A stretch of DNA of 64,000 nt from Leguminivora glycinivorella (lineage: Eukaryota; Arthropoda; Insecta; Lepidoptera; Tortricidae): assembly GCF_023078275.1 (NCBI RefSeq), contig NC_062991.1:496001-560000 (forward strand), in the 5' to 3' direction. Each line of letters begins with the position of its first letter. Within the stretch, counting starts at the first letter, position 1. Shown here piece by piece: positions 10,935 through 59,375 of this stretch. The notes under the pieces are model-generated. The model was not told the origin of the DNA and made no database searches. It was given only the letters and a program-made list of their open reading frames with translations. The position numbers and the translations under genes were made by a program.

Positions 10935-11290
10935 TATTTTTGTCTGACTACTCCTTCTAAATAACCTGGTACTGTTATATGTGTATTTATTTATATATAT
11001 TTTATTTATATATTTATGCATTTAGTTATTTATCTTTATATATGTATGTTTATGTATGTTAATTTTTTTTGCCTATATTGTGCGATAAGTTTATTTCTTC
11101 CAATTTGCTGACACCTACTGACATTATGTAAATTTATCAATTTCCGCTACCTTAAGGTTGTCTGGAAGAAATCGCTCTTTAGCGATAAGACCGCCTGTTG
11201 TTTACCTTTGTTCGTGTTTCTTCCTTGTTTTGTATTGTTGTATTTTATCAAGGTGTGCAATAAAGAGAGTATTGTATTGTATTGTATCCT
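10935..11290 (+). mobile_element. LINE 3'UTR with (TATTG)n tail
   Basis: This continues the truncated LINE. A conserved segment around GTCTGGAAGAAATCGCTCTT is followed by CAATAAAGAGAGTATTG and several TATTG units. The same layout occurs at 15113-15240. Confidence 0.7.
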
Positions 11291-11689
11291 GTGTCAAGAG
11301 ATTTTTGACAGTAATTTTCTATAATACTCGATCCTCAGTCAGCAAGCTCTTCCCTCCGTGCGTACGGAACCACTTGACGTACCAAGGGAACCCTACTACT
11401 CCCTCCCTGGCGATCGATACTAGAACCCGCTAGACAAGGTTTCTACCGACCAAAAACAACACGAAGCGCACGCTCACAATACACGTTTTTAGAAAAAACT
11501 GAGGAGATTATTCGGAAAAATGGTAAATCATTAGAGCTTTTAGGTCATATTTTCTACCTCAGCCACTCCAGGCACTGGTTCCATCAAAAGCGTGTAAACT
11601 ATGAGCTATTGAAACGAACAAAAGATAGTCGCTCCCACAGAACTTAATTTAGATAGAAGAAACAAATTCATATATTTGTATATAGTTGG

Positions 11690-12770
11690 GGAGTTTATTG
11701 AAAAACCTTAAATTTTTTGACCAAAGCATGAAACTTGGCACAGTTGTTCCTTATATCAAAATAAGCCGATTAAGATCGGGAGCCTTCGGGAGCCTCACCC
11801 CTGGGGCCCGGGAGGGGGGGTCAAAGTACCGCTTCACCCGGCTTGGTTTGAAAAATTCTAACTTACCCCGTTTAGTTAATAGGTCATGTTTGGTATCGTT
11901 TTAGAGTAAATCAATAACGTAGAATTCGTTTTTAGTACTAAAATTATCATTTAATGGTAAATAAAATAAAAAAAATTAAAAAAATTGAAATTTTCATCCA
12001 TGATTTACAAATTCAAATTATTATAAATGACAAACTGTTTGCTTTTTCTATGAATAAAAAATATGACATGATAGCCTATTTAATATAGATTATAAAAAAT
12101 ATAACTTTTATCCACCTTTACTTACGTTAAGTTCCACAAAAAAATTACTTTAAGACGCGCGGCGTCGGTACGCCGCGAGCGTAATTTTAAAATGCCTTTA
12201 TTTTAGAAACTCTATTAGACCCCGTTTAGCTATTAGGTCATGTTTGATATCGTTTTCGAGTAAATCAATAACGTAGAATTCATTTTTGGTACTAAAGTTA
12301 TAATTTAATGGTAAGTAAAATTAAAAAAAATTAAAAATTTGAAATGTTCATCCATGATTTACAAATTCAAGTCATTATAAATGACAAACTGTTTGCTTTT
12401 TCTATAAATAAAAAATATGATATGAAAGCCTATTTAATATAGATTATAAAAAATATAACTTTTATCCACCTTCACACACTTTAAGTTCCACAAAAAAATT
12501 ACTTTAAGACGCGCGGCGTCGGGACGCCGCGAGCGTAATTTTAAAATACCTCTATTTTAAAAACTCTATTAGACCCGGTTTAGCTATTAGGTCATGTGTG
12601 ATATAGTTTTCGAGTAAATTAATAACAAAGAATTTATTTTTGGTACTACCATTATAATTTAATGGTAAATAAATAAAAAAAAAAATCATCTATAATTTGC
12701 ACATTCAAGTCAACAAAAATGTCAACTGTTTGCTTTTTCTTTAAATAAAAATATGATGTAAAAGCCTATG
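11690..12770. repeat. Left arm of a foldback-like element, about 360-bp tandem units
   Basis: From 11690 the DNA matches the reverse complement of 15565-16315. Inside the arm a unit of about 360 bp is repeated in tandem, starting near 11880 and 12239, with a partial third from about 12597. Each full unit carries a GC-rich palindrome (GGCGTCGGGACGCCGCG) in otherwise very AT-rich DNA. Inverted arms made of internal tandem repeats are typical of foldback-class elements. Confidence 0.75.
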
Positions 12771-13045
12771 CGTATGTCACCAAACACCCAGACAAGTTTG
12801 GTGGAAGCTTCCTTCACGAACTGCTTGGTGTCTGATGACCATGGTCCAAATATTTCAAATGCAATTGCCGCAAATATGTGTAGTTGTTTTTTAAAAATGC
12901 ATATTTGCGCGTTTAAACTGGGCGTTTTGCAGCAGCAGTCCCTGGTTTCTGGGCCGAGCGTTAGACGTTGGACGGAGCCAAGGTATCCACACAGGTCACG
13001 CCCCACGCTAAGGGTCGTCCCAGAAACCAAGGCAAAAGCGAGCAA
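12760..13045 (-). pseudogene. Fragment of a transposon-encoded protein
   Basis: The minus frame is open and reads AIAFEIFGPWSSDTKQFVKE followed by a VWVFGDIR-like end. I associate this motif (an FG/LGPWG core with a GD-R element) with the C-terminal part of transposon-linked reverse-transcriptase-type proteins in insects and other animals. Only this piece is present, with no start or catalytic domain. The opposite-strand ORFs over the same bases are shadows. Confidence 0.4.
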
Positions 13046-13260
13046 CCATCAGGCCGCTTTCCGTCTGCTGCTGACAAGCCGACAGTTTCGAGGGTTGTCG
13101 GTATGTTCGCTGTGCCGAGAGCCTTGCGGATTAAATCGTTAAGTGCAGCGTGTCACAAAATTCGGCCAGCAATAGACTGGCAGTGGAGTCCGTGGTGTCC
13201 TAATGCGTCGGCAGCAACGGTGTGGTTGGCATGTCTTTAGCCCCAGTCTTAGACAAATGG

Positions 13261-13972
13261 CAGTATATGATGAAGTAAGGCAGCCTCCGAAGGAGGTATG
13301 TTCTCCAAGTGTCGATCTTTTCTAGTAAAGAGGTTCTTCCGGCACTCATTCACTGTTGCGTAAGGACCCTTGATCTGAAACAATATGTGCATTGTCATTT
13401 TATTTAAACAGATTCTGCAACTATCAAATTACAACATTTTGGTGGATCACCTTCACTATTACACACTTACCTATCATACAAAATAATTACAAACTTTAGT
13501 AGAATCTGATTAGCCTATCTATGATATTGCTCCATCTCGTAATAGTTTGAAGCCTTGGGTGGCTATGTTTCTCCCTTGTTGATCGTTTCAAGCCGCGTTT
13601 ATCGTACCTAACCCATACTATGTCTAATCTAGAAACGTTTTCTTTTGGCTTTGAAGCTTAGCCAGGCCACTCAAGGTGTCAAACTATTACAAGATGGAGC
13701 AATATCAGAGGCAAATCAGATTCTACTAAAGTTTATAATAATTTTGTATGATACGTAACGTAAGTGGGTAATAGTGAAGGTTACGTGATCCACCAAAAAG
13801 TTGTAATTTGATAGTTGTAGACTCTAAAATGATAATGCACATATTGTTTCAGCCAAGTCGTTGCGCAACGGTGAATGAGTGGTCGAAGTACCTACCTCTT
13901 TAGGTACCAGAAAAGATCGACAATTGGAGAACATACCTCCTTCAGAGGCTGGCTTGCATCAGCATATACTGC
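13261..13972. repeat. Large imperfect inverted repeat (arms about 290 bp)
   Basis: 13261-13550 pairs with 13679-13972 over nearly the whole length, leaving a loop of about 128 bases that is itself partly self-complementary. Both arms retain degenerate reading of the same protein segment (a NEW/NEC...RKDR...ENIPP-like string). This suggests an inverted duplication of a transposon gene fragment rather than a simple MITE. Confidence 0.8.
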
Positions 13973-13987
13973 GCACAGTGTACCAGG

Positions 13988-14097
13988 GGCCCATTTCTCG
14001 AAGCTACAAGTTACAATTTTCAACTGGTTGTCAATGTCTAATATGACAAGTTGGAAACAGACTTCCGCTTGTAACTTTCAGTTTTGAGAAATGGGAC
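13988..14097 (+). mobile_element. MITE with GGCCCATTTCTC ends, copy 1
   Basis: About 110 bp with inverted ends (GGCCCATTTCTC and GAGAAATGGG) and an ACAAGTTACAA interior. Sister copies lie at 21710-21803 and 55024-55140. It is inserted between two pieces of the transposon-protein remnant. Confidence 0.8.
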
Positions 14098-14359
14098 TCA
14101 GGGCGTTCTTGTTTGGAGTCAGGCGTTGGTGCCACACCAAAATTTGCCAAGTCCGTCTTCTTGGGGATGGAAGGAAGAAGGAGACGAATGGGTACCACAC
14201 TGGTCAGACAACACTGAAGTGGCCAGTATATGCTTGGAAGTTACAAGATGTAAATGTAAATCAGGTTGCAAAAACCGATGCAACTGCATAAAGAGGGTAG
14301 AGCCTTCTTTATGCAGTTCCATATGTACCCAGCTATGTTTCTGTGAAGGGAATGTATAG
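14098..14359 (+). pseudogene. Cys-rich C-terminal fragment of a transposon protein
   Basis: The frame reads SPSSWGWKEEGDEW and then a Cys-rich block with CKCKSGCKNRCNC spacing, ending CFC and a stop at 14357-14359. I recognise the W-G-W segment followed by a CxCxxxCxxxCxC array as the tail of transposon-linked proteins found across insects and other animals. It continues the fragment seen in the right arm of the inverted repeat, now separated by a MITE. There is no upstream catalytic domain, so it is a remnant. Confidence 0.5.
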
Positions 14360-14803
14360 TATGAGTATGAGTAATCTGCCAATTAGGACACCACAGACTA
14401 AACTATAAGTGCTAACTTTTCAGTGTTGGATACTCTATGGCAGTTCCGATTCAATTTAATAAGCTCATTATAATTGACTTTAGTTAACTATAATAATTTC
14501 AAAAATAGAACTTCATACAATTTCTATACTAATTTGCGATACCTGGCAAATTTTCCTGCATCTGAAACACATTTTTTTTATCTGTCGCGTTATCGGCCAA
14601 TCAGAGACGGTTATTACAAACAATTGGTTGCTAGGTAATTCGGTGTTGATACAATGGTGAACGACTCTATTGACATTAATTTTAACTTGTATGAATGGTG
14701 ATATTTCCGTCCATTGATGATGAAGATGATGACTCGTAGAAAAGTATTGTATACAATATGTATATGTTTGTTGTATTATATGTTATGATATTGTATATAT
14801 TTG

Positions 14804-14941
<138 letters not shown>

Positions 14942-15099
14942 TTGTTTAAATATAAGGTATATATGTATATTTATGTATTTGTATATATTGGTATAATAGG
15001 CTGCATGTTCTAATTATTACTGGGGTAATAATTGAATTGAACTATTTTTTCTTTCTGTACAGTGCTCGTTTGTCTATCATGTTTTTATTACTTTTTTCC

Positions 15100-15240
15100 T
15101 CTCAATTCGCTCAAAGGTTGACTGGAAGAGATCCCTTATAGGGATAAGTTCGCCTTTGTACACCATAACTATACTGTATTTCTATGTCCTAACTTGTCTT
15201 ATGTACAATAAAGTGTTTACATACATACATACATACAATA
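15100..15240 (+). mobile_element. LINE 3' tail with (CATA)n
   Basis: A TTGACTGGAAGAGATCCCTT segment, then ACAATAAAGTGTTTACATACATACATACATACA. It has the same structure as the tail at 11157-11290, so it belongs to the same LINE group. Confidence 0.65.
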
Positions 15241-15564
15241 GTGATATAATTAAGCTTTTCACTCTCGTACCGTACTACACATGGTACTCGACTGAAAAGT
15301 TTTGTATTATATCACGATTGTATAAAATACTATTATATAAATTTCTTTCAGGATTCACTACAATGAATAAATAACAGGTACAGTCGGTCTTTAGATCGTG
15401 TGGTCCGACCCGAGTGTTGCCGTTGTCGACACCGGAGTCAATAATAATGAATCTTTTTCTATTTATGCATTAACACACCTCTGACACTGGCGATCAAATA
15501 TATGAAAGAGACGCGTTCCCCGCACACAGTCTAAGCTCGCGTAGGTTAACGCGTACTATCCTTT

Positions 15565-16315
15565 GTGAATAGGCTTTAATATCATATTTTTATATTTATA
15601 GAAAAAGCAAACCGTTTGACATTTATGGTGACTTGAATTTGCAACTCACAGATTTTTTTTTTTTTTTAAATTTCATTTAACATTAAATGGTAATTTTAGT
15701 ACCAAAACTAAATTCTACGTTATTAATTTACTCGAAAACGATACTAAACATGACCTAATAGCTAAACGGGTACTAATAGAGTTTTTTTAAAATAAAGGCA
15801 TTTTAAAATTACGCTCGCGGCGTCCCGACGCCGCGCGGCTTAAAGTTTTTTTTATGAAACTTAACGTTAGTAAAGGTGGGTAAAAGTTATATTATTCATA
15901 ATCTATATTAAATAGGCTTTCATATCATATTTTTTATTTGTAGAAAAAGCAAACAGTTTGACCTTTATGATGACTTGAATTTGTAAATCATAGATGAAAA
16001 TTTCAAACTTTTAATTTTTTTTTATTTTATTTACCATTAAATTATAATTTTAGTACCAAAAATGAATTCTACGTTATTTATTTACTCGAAAACGATACCA
16101 AACATGACCTATGAACTAAACGGGCTATGTTAGAATTTTTCAAAGCAAGCCGGGTGAAGCGGTACTTTGACCCCCCCTCCCGAGCCCCAGGGGGGAGGCT
16201 CCCAAAGGCTCCCGAGCTTAATCGGCTTATTTTGATATAAGGAACAACTGTGCCAAGTTTCATGCTTTGGTCAAGAAAAAAAAGGTTTGGCCTCTTTTTG
16301 TCGATAAACGTCCCC
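15565..16315. repeat. Right arm of the foldback-like element
   Basis: Reverse complement of the left arm at 11690-12770, holding two of the tandem units. Both arms end internally at the same AAAGCCTAT point. The outer ends read AGTTGGGGAGTTTAT on the left and, on the opposite strand at the right, AGTGGGGACGTTTAT. Arm divergence is modest, with small substitutions and homopolymer changes. Confidence 0.75.
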
Positions 16316-16424
16316 ACTAATAGGGGCCGAGCGTGTCAAATTTTGCACTGAAGTTGATTCTTGCCTGTAATTTTAAATATGTCTCAGGCTCTTGATTGTT
16401 CATAATTTTTGTGTTGTTGCAATT

Positions 16425-16600
16425 GAATATCACGTAACGAGGCATTTTTTATGTTTTGGTTGACTTCAACTTACAAAAATTGACGCCCGAAAGCTGCAAG
16501 CTGCGAGTAAAGACGGACAACTCAGTGGATTTCACTGAGTTCATTTGACACGCTAAGTAGATACGTTTGCTTGATCTATGGTATATATGACATCTGTGGT
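16425..16600 (+). repeat. Dispersed repeat shared with 63665-63815
   Basis: A block around GTAACGAGGCATTTT and GAAAGCTGCAAGCTGCGA occurs in the same orientation in both places with a few substitutions. It is non-coding. Confidence 0.7.
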
Positions 16601-16619
16601 CGCTCCCGTCTAAATATTA

Positions 16620-16866
16620 ACCTAACCACAAAATTAAAATTTTGAAAAAACCCCCGACCACGACATAGTACTTAGACCGATTTTTCATGAAACATGGCTA
16701 ATATCAACACTCCCGACTAACTCAGGTTTCAGACAAAAAAAAACTAAATCTTAATCGGTTCATCCGTTCGGGAGCTATGATGCCACAGACAGACACACAC
16801 ACACAGACAGACAGACAGACACGTCAAACTTATAACACCCCGTCGTTTTTGCGTCGGGGGTTAAAA
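16620..16866 (+). repeat. CCCCGACGCAAAAA-family repeat, copy 1
   Basis: Begins near CTAACCACAAAATTAAAATT, holds a (GACA)n stretch, and ends with ACACCCCGTCGTTTTTGCGTC. Other copies: 23887-24165 and 26815-27052 on the plus strand, 38741-38943 and 45492-45715 on the minus strand. Probably a short non-LTR or SINE-like family. Confidence 0.75.
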
Positions 16867-17015
16867 AGAGACGCGATGACAGCGCGAGCGAGTTAACAGT
16901 TCGTTGCCGAAACGCTCGCTGTCTCTTTTATTTACACGGGAGCCGCTATCTTTTGTTCCTTTCTGTCACCGATAGCTTACTCGCTTTTGATAGGACCAGT
17001 GCCTAACGGAGTAGT

Positions 17016-17164
17016 TCGTCACTACTTTTAAAAAAACTTGTATCTTCGTCTGTCAATGAAAAGAAAATTGTAGTAAGTATGTATGGAATGCATATAGACT
17101 TACTGCGTTTTAACTTTGAGGAGCAGCGTGAGATAGGTACGAGATTTTTTAAAAGTAGTGACGA
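17016..17164 (+). mobile_element. Palindromic-ended MITE (TCGTCACTAC), copy 1
   Basis: About 149 bp with inverted ends TCGTCACTACTTTTAAAAAA and TTTTTTAAAAGTAGTGACGA. A copy at 53321-53465 is almost identical apart from a 4-base difference near 17136. This implies recent movement of the family. Confidence 0.85.
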
Positions 17165-17448
17165 GTTACCCCCTCGGGGGGTAAAGCTGAGATTTTAGAT
17201 TGAAAATTTCTGCGTAATTTTTGTTTAGATACAAAAACAATTCATATTCTGTTGATTCCACATTCATTGTACGGGGAAAGAGAACAGCGCACACAAACTA
17301 TATTACTATTTTTTTCGTAGCCTATTCCTTATAGGTCCCAATGCTGAGCAAAGGCCTCCCTTTGATCTTTCCGCAAACTACGAGTATTACTGACGAAGAC
17401 CAATAAAATACTGACATTTTCCTTGACCTTTACGCTATCGAGTAACAT

Positions 17449-17660
17449 AAGGTACAGCGGGGCAAATCTCGACCGGAGGGCCGTTGTAACTAATCCATTT
17501 TTTCCATTGTTACACTATGATGTTGAGTTCTACATGTATCCACTGAACACGCCATATATAACCGGTGGGCACTCTATTTAATAATGCAAACATTGTAAAA
17601 CATGGAAAAAATGGACCAGTTACCTTTGCCCCCCAGTCGAGATATGTCCAGCTGTACCTT
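17449..17660 (-). mobile_element. MITE with AAGGTACAGCGGGGCAAAT ends, copy 1
   Basis: Inverted ends of over 30 bp (AAGGTACAGCGGGGC and GCTGTACCTT, with CCCCCCAGTCGAGAT inside). A full copy lies in the opposite orientation at 36096-36312. A partial end lies at 17765-17829, and another partial copy at 47092-47195. Confidence 0.8.
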
Positions 17661-17829
17661 ATAGTAAAAGCTCGTGGTTGCAACACAGGTATTTTTTTTA
17701 AGGCGAACTATACAAGATTCATGTACGGTCATCTACATAAACAGATCGCAAAAATCTCTCTAATAAGGTACAACGGGAAAAAATTGACCAGTTACATTTG
17801 CCCCCCAGTCGAGATTTGCACCGCTGTAC

Positions 17830-20788
17830 AATGTGACAGCTAACCAACAAACCTAAACATCACAACCATTATTTGTTTCTTTAAAGATTCTTTATTACCA
17901 ATAAATTATAATAATCACGTTAAAATAGCAGTCATAAATCAAAGGCATCAAAATAAAACCTTCCACAACTTTAAATCTCCCCTTTTCGATCGTAATTCAA
18001 AACGTATGTCCCCTTCGTCTCGCGTCTCGCTCGCACGCGTGCCTCTACCAAGAGTGTGAGGGAGACAACTGCAAGTGTGTTTACGAGATATTTCTGTCTC
18101 GGCCACGTGGATACTGCTATAAACAGATACGCTGGATGCTGATTAAAATATTGACTGGAGCTCGAACGGATTTTCGCTAAGTCATTTTTAACTTACAACC
18201 CTTTTTTTGTCGGAGTGGGGAATGCGTTACGTTATGGGGGGTGTGTAGTTTTTTAGGGGTTTGTAAAAGAGTATATCTTACGATTAATGTGTAACCAGTA
18301 ATATATGTTTTAAATACGTTATTGGAATTGATAGCTTATACGATATACGATACGCTTCGAAAAGCGCCCCCAAACTTTTCGCTCATTCACATAAAATCGC
18401 CGTCAATAGAAATTGTCAACAGTGTAAACAAACCGTTCTATAAAATTTCAATATTCTAGCACAATTTTATTATTTTAAAGGTTGATGATCATAATGTGAT
18501 ATGAATTGATTAAATAACACATGGATTTAGCCAGTATCTGATGAGTAAGAATTAAAATTAAAAACATTTTGACTAAAAGGTTTGTTTACATTGTTCACAA
18601 GTTCTTTAATTAAGACTTTATTCGTTTTTGTCAAATTCTTAAATTCGTCCCATTTCGCTTTCGTCATTCGCAAGACTACCAAGACACAGGCGCAGCCTAG
18701 TTTGGAGTCTGATAGACATGTATCGCAAATCTAGTAATAAGTGTTTGTTAAATAAACTATTTTTTTTTTTATTCATTCGTCACATTCTACTCAGAAGGCA
18801 CATTCGGCAATCGTCATCATTTTATTTGGATATGTCTCTGTCTTATTTATGTGTCATAGTCGTTCTTTCATACGAACTTAGTATGATACGATAGAATGAA
18901 TAACAAATGAAAAGTAAAAAAAAGACTAAAAGACAACGAATGTGATCAAAAATAATAAAAATCGCCGACGCAAGTGACGAAAGCAAAAAGGGGTCATTTT
19001 AAGAACTAAATGCTGTGGTGGGCAAACGTTTTTCATTGAGCGCCAACATTTTAAGAACCCAAAAATGCATTTTCTAAGTACATATCACACATTATTTTGA
19101 TGGACCGATGGAAGGCCAGATAAAATCCTTTCGAGAGCCATATTTTGCCCACCTCTGAACAAGACAACAGCGAATTGAACGGCCCAATACAATATCTACA
19201 GGGAGTCCAGATCTGGAACATCTCTTGACAATTCCGCTCGATTGACCCACTAGTTCTCCCGTGACGTCAGCCATAATCGTTCTATTTCGGCATGCGGCAC
19301 AGAAAACACAATTATACCTACTACGTATCCACAGGAGTCTCATGAGCTTCACATGCTAACCCACAAACTATTTCTGATTGAATTGAAGCTAATAATTCAC
19401 TAAGGAAAAGTTGGAAACTTTTAGTGTCCCATTGGTTCCTAACCTATTCACTAGTCACCAGCAGCGGCTGATCCATACAAGCCGATTCTCACAGGCGTGC
19501 CTAAAATTGATTACTAGTAAAGTACCTAATGTAAAGGTAGGTTTCTTTTTGTTCAGTGTTACCTAGCAGAAATTTTCACCAGCCGCTACTGCGTAGTCAC
19601 AACAAAAGCGAAGATCTTATTTACTCGGTACGGGAGCGACTATGTTTTGTTTTCTCTCCAATAGCTCATAGCTTAAGAGGATACGGTAGCGAAAATGCTA
19701 AAATGGAAAGGAATCCCCCTTTCAACTTGGGAATTTCAGTTAAATATACAAGTGTTATTAACTAGATTTATCGAAAAAAAAATGGCCATTAAGAACAACT
19801 CAGTCAAAAGATATTTCAAAAAAATATTTAAAATCGAGGTTCCGCTCTCGACTCTTTCCTCCTTCAAAACTTAATCAATCGGAACGAAATTTGAGAATCT
19901 GAAGAACAATGAAATAATCTATGTCGGACCGTTTAGCTATTTTGGTTAACTGTTACCAATCTTGAGTATCACACCTTTTTTTGCGCCACAATGAAAAAGG
20001 CCGTTTTTGGAAATTTTTGATTGGCTCTAAAGTCTTTAAAAAACAGAATATCAAAAAAATCAAAACGGTCCGACACAGATAAAAATAATAACAATCTGTG
20101 TTGAAAAAATCATTGCTCTATCTTCAAAAACCAGGGAGGAAATAGTCGAGAGCGTTTGTATGGAGAATTGACCCCTACCGTATCGTCTTAATCTCTTTTG
20201 GTGGGACCAGTGCCTTACCATGCCAGTCCTTTGTAACTAATGTAATGAAGAAACGTTATAGTACCCCTCTTACCAATAGTCATCCATACTTCCCTCCCGA
20301 GCTCCCTGCCGAGGTATTTCCGATGAAGTATAGGGTTCATCAAAAAAGGAGTGTACAAGTTTCTAATAGGTCGGCAACGCGCTTGTCCTTGAATTGCAGG
20401 CGTACATAGGTTACGGTGACCGCTTTTGATTAGGCGGACCGTATACCTGTTTGCCACCGACATGGTAAAAAAAAAAATACTATTCCTTATCGGCAAGGTG
20501 CATGAAGGCATGGCCTATATTGTCACAAAATACGAGTAATCATATTGTTATTTTTTTTTTTTAACTATAAATGGGCTTACTCTTGGCCACAGACTATGTC
20601 AAACTCGTTATGTCAAACTTTGAATGTCGCTGCGGCCCGCGGCTGTTGGAAATATTTTGACACCATAAAATGTAACATAATTACATTACGAGTACATAGA
20701 ATAGCATGCAAAGTGCGGAGACCGCTAGTCATACGAATAGCTTAGAATGTTTGTTATTTTTAACTGAACAGTTTTCACTAACCTGTGT
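17830..20788. other. Long stretch without a recognisable gene
   Basis: AT-rich DNA with scattered repeat ends. A GGACCAGTGCCTTA-type MITE end lies at about 20200-20220, and an AAATGGGCTTACTCTTG-family fragment at 20559-20610. This region might hold the missing 5' exon(s) or promoter of the downstream TDG gene. I could not identify a conserved exon, so none is called. Confidence 0.4.
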
Positions 20789-20789
20789 G

Positions 20790-20932
20790 CGTTAGCCGAA
20801 TGGCACAAACGCTCACGAAACGCTCGTAGAAATCTATCTCTATCGCCCTTGCGAATTGGCGCGACAAAGCCAGACTACCTTTCGCGGCGTTTCGTTTTTG
20901 TTTCGCGTCGGAGAAATGCCATTCGGTTACGG
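20790..20932 (-). mobile_element. MITE with GTTAGCCGAATGGC ends
   Basis: About 143 bp, with GTTAGCCGAATGGC at the left and GCCATTCGGTTAC at the right, as an inverted pair. The interior is CGAAACGC-rich. It lies 100 bp upstream of the first recognised TDG exon. Confidence 0.65.
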
Positions 20933-21032
20933 GGCCTGGTGAATTTACACCCAGGTTACGAACCATTGCTCTACACGCTCTAAAATTGGTAACTAATGTC
21001 AGTATTTCACAACATATGCCTTTGTTTCCAGG

Positions 21033-56949
<35,917 letters not shown>

Positions 56950-57009
56950 CCAGCGCACCCCCCAGCACGGACGGCGCACGGATCCGGCCCTCACAGAGCT
57001 TCACTGCGT

Positions 57010-57095
57010 CCCCCGTCGTGCCCTCCCTCCACGGAGCCGGCTTCTGCTAGCCGCTACACCCGGACAGCACGGAGGGAACACGGAGCCGGCACGGA
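57010..57095 (+). repeat. Echo of the TDG stop-codon region
   Basis: 57018-57090 repeats the end of exon 16 and its first UTR bases: GTGCCCTCC, CGGCTTCTGCTAGCC, then ACAGCACGGA-like sequence, about 107 bp later. Tandem duplication placed a second TAG context in the UTR. Confidence 0.75.
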
Positions 57096-57944
57096 CGTGA
57101 CTCGGAACCGGCACGGAGAGCTTCGATGCGAGCGGAGCGGATGAGTTGCCGTAATTAAATGTCATTTGGGATTTTATCGACTTTTTTCGACTGTAATTAT
57201 TGACTAGGAGTAAAAAAAAACGGACGATAACGTTTCGTTGCGTGTCATTCGTTATTTCCAATGTGTTTAGATATCGTATTACGATCATTAGAATTTTTTA
57301 AAATAAGTGACACGGCGGAAAAGTCAATATCAAAGAATGAATTCTATAAAGAGGATTAAAGTTTAAAATTGGTCGAGATAAAGTAAGCTCTTATGAGGTT
57401 TAATTGTTGCAAGTTCAGCGCTTCGCTCATAGCCCTTATTTGTAAATATTGTATCTTTTGTCCATCACATTTTGTATTAGGTAGATTGTTTTCGGTCGCC
57501 GGTCGCGGGGGCGGCGGGTGGATGGGAGTCTTGCCAGTGAAGTCGAAGTTTCGCGTTCTAGTCACTTACTAATTCGTGTGGGCTAGTCAAAAATATGTCG
57601 CCGCCTCCCCGCGGGTAGCCGAGCTCGGCCTATGATGCGTATACTTTTTTATTTAGTTTAGTTTCGTATTTATAAAGCGATTTTAGCATTTTTATATACA
57701 ACGGAATATATTTTTACTGTCGCTTGTCGGCCATTTTGAAGTCGCGGTCGGTGACCTCTCGTGGACGCTTTTAACTAGTGTTCTTTTCGCAATCAAGTAT
57801 TTTTGAATCATCACGTGGTCGTGAGCGAGTACTGCCTTTTTAAAATTAAGTACTTATCATAAATTATATTTCTATTTATTTATTTTGGTTACTCGTGACA
57901 GTTGCTCGATTATAAGGCTAGAGGTGACCGACCGGGCAGGGAAG

Positions 57945-58030
57945 TTACCGTCCGCCGCCGCGCCGGCCCGGGCCCGGCCCGGACGGCCCGGATCCGGCCC
58001 GGATCGCGTCCGGCGGCGGACTCGGGGCGT
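57945..58030. repeat. GC-rich inverted repeat in the candidate 3'UTR
   Basis: About 80 bases of nearly pure G and C with GTCCGCCGCCGCGCC at the left and CGTCCGGCGGCGGAC at the right, and CCGGCCCGG/GGATCC units between. It would fold very stably in RNA. Confidence 0.7.
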
Positions 58031-58164
58031 CACAACTCTTGTACAAAATTCTTAACTTAGTGAAGTCTTTTCTTTGCACAAACGATTAAGTCTTTAAGTA
58101 TAAGGTAAAAACGAAATAACATACGTAAGAAAGACATATACGTTAATGATAGGTTACCGGGAGG

Positions 58165-58265
58165 AATAAGATGGCGCCGAGCGGCGCCGAGCGAATGTTC
58201 GCGCCCGAACATGTTCGCGGCCGTTCGCGAGCCGCTCGCTCCGAGCCACGGTCGGAACCGTGCTT
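58165..58265. repeat. GCGAACGTTCGC-type palindromic cluster
   Basis: Dense palindromes (GCGCCGAGCGGCGC, CCCGAACATGTTCG, GGCCGTTCGCGAGC). A similar AACGAACGTTCGCGG lies at 58426-58440. Probably degraded MITE ends. Confidence 0.5.
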
Positions 58266-58630
58266 GACATGACAGTTTTTGTATGAAATTAGGGTAAATA
58301 TTTACCGATAGGAACGCTATTCTGTACACCCTGCGTTGATCGACACATGTCTAGTGATATCTGCCGATGAACGTAATGTTGTCAAATCTTAGAATACCGA
58401 GTTAGTATTAAGGAGGAGCGAGCGAACGAACGTTCGCGGCGCACACGTCAAAAGGGAAACATTGTTTTTTTAAATGAAATCAACAGGGTATTTAAGATTG
58501 CTTAAGGTTTAATTTTATATTTATTATTTTGGTGCGCGCGTTGTTATCTGCCATGTTGTTTGTTCTCGTGATGTATCTATGGATACCATTATTTCATTTA
58601 TATCATAGAGGATTAACTAAGGGAAAAGTG

Positions 58631-58972
58631 GTAACTCCATACATCAGTAAATGCAAGTTATTTGTAGTGACATCTAGCGTCATTCACGCGTCAATCAGCG
58701 TAAATTATCAGTACTGCTACTTGTCAATAGATGTCGCGACGAACAAAAAGTCTAATGCTCAACAATTTTTAGCTAATATTGTATTACAATAGTATTATCA
58801 GTACACTGGTTTCAATTCCTGCTTATTTTTAATATTACATTTTTGTCAGACGCAATACTGTTGGCACCTAGTGTCGAGTAGTGGTACCTACTGATAATTT
58901 ACGCAATTTGACGCGTGATTGACGCTAGATGTCACTACAAATAACTTTCATTTCCTGATGTATGGAATTACA
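58631..58972. mobile_element. Inverted-repeat element, arms about 105 bp
   Basis: 58631-58735 (CTCCATACATCAG...AGTGACATCTAGCG) pairs with 58865-58972 (CGCTAGATGTCACT...CTGATGTATGGA). It lies in the candidate 3'UTR. Confidence 0.8.
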
Positions 58973-59375
58973 ACTCTTCTTACATAATCCATGATTTATA
59001 TTAATATTTACGCCATAAACATTTGAGTACATTTACCAAGGCTTCGCCGCTAGAGTTAAGTACACTTCTCAATATTTGAGGTCACATAGTTAGGAACTAG
59101 TCTGTAGGAGCAGTTGACGGACGAGCGGCGAGGCCTCTGTACATAACGAGTGCTTTATTACGCTTTTTTGATATTATAATATTAATTTTGTATTTGTATA
59201 CGTTTGCTTTTGTACGATAACAATTTTAGTTGTATTTAAGTGTATGCGGTCGCGAGGCCATTGCTCCCAAAAAAACTTGGCTTGCGTTTTCGTTATAAAT
59301 CTTTCATTAAAAAAAAGGATTGCCTGAATCTCGAAATCGACGTATGTACTTGAACAAGATAGGCGAATCTGCGTT

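Noticed and set aside
57960..58020. CpG-island promoter of a downstream gene
   Set aside because: No coding exon follows within the window, and the block is a short inverted repeat rather than a broad island.
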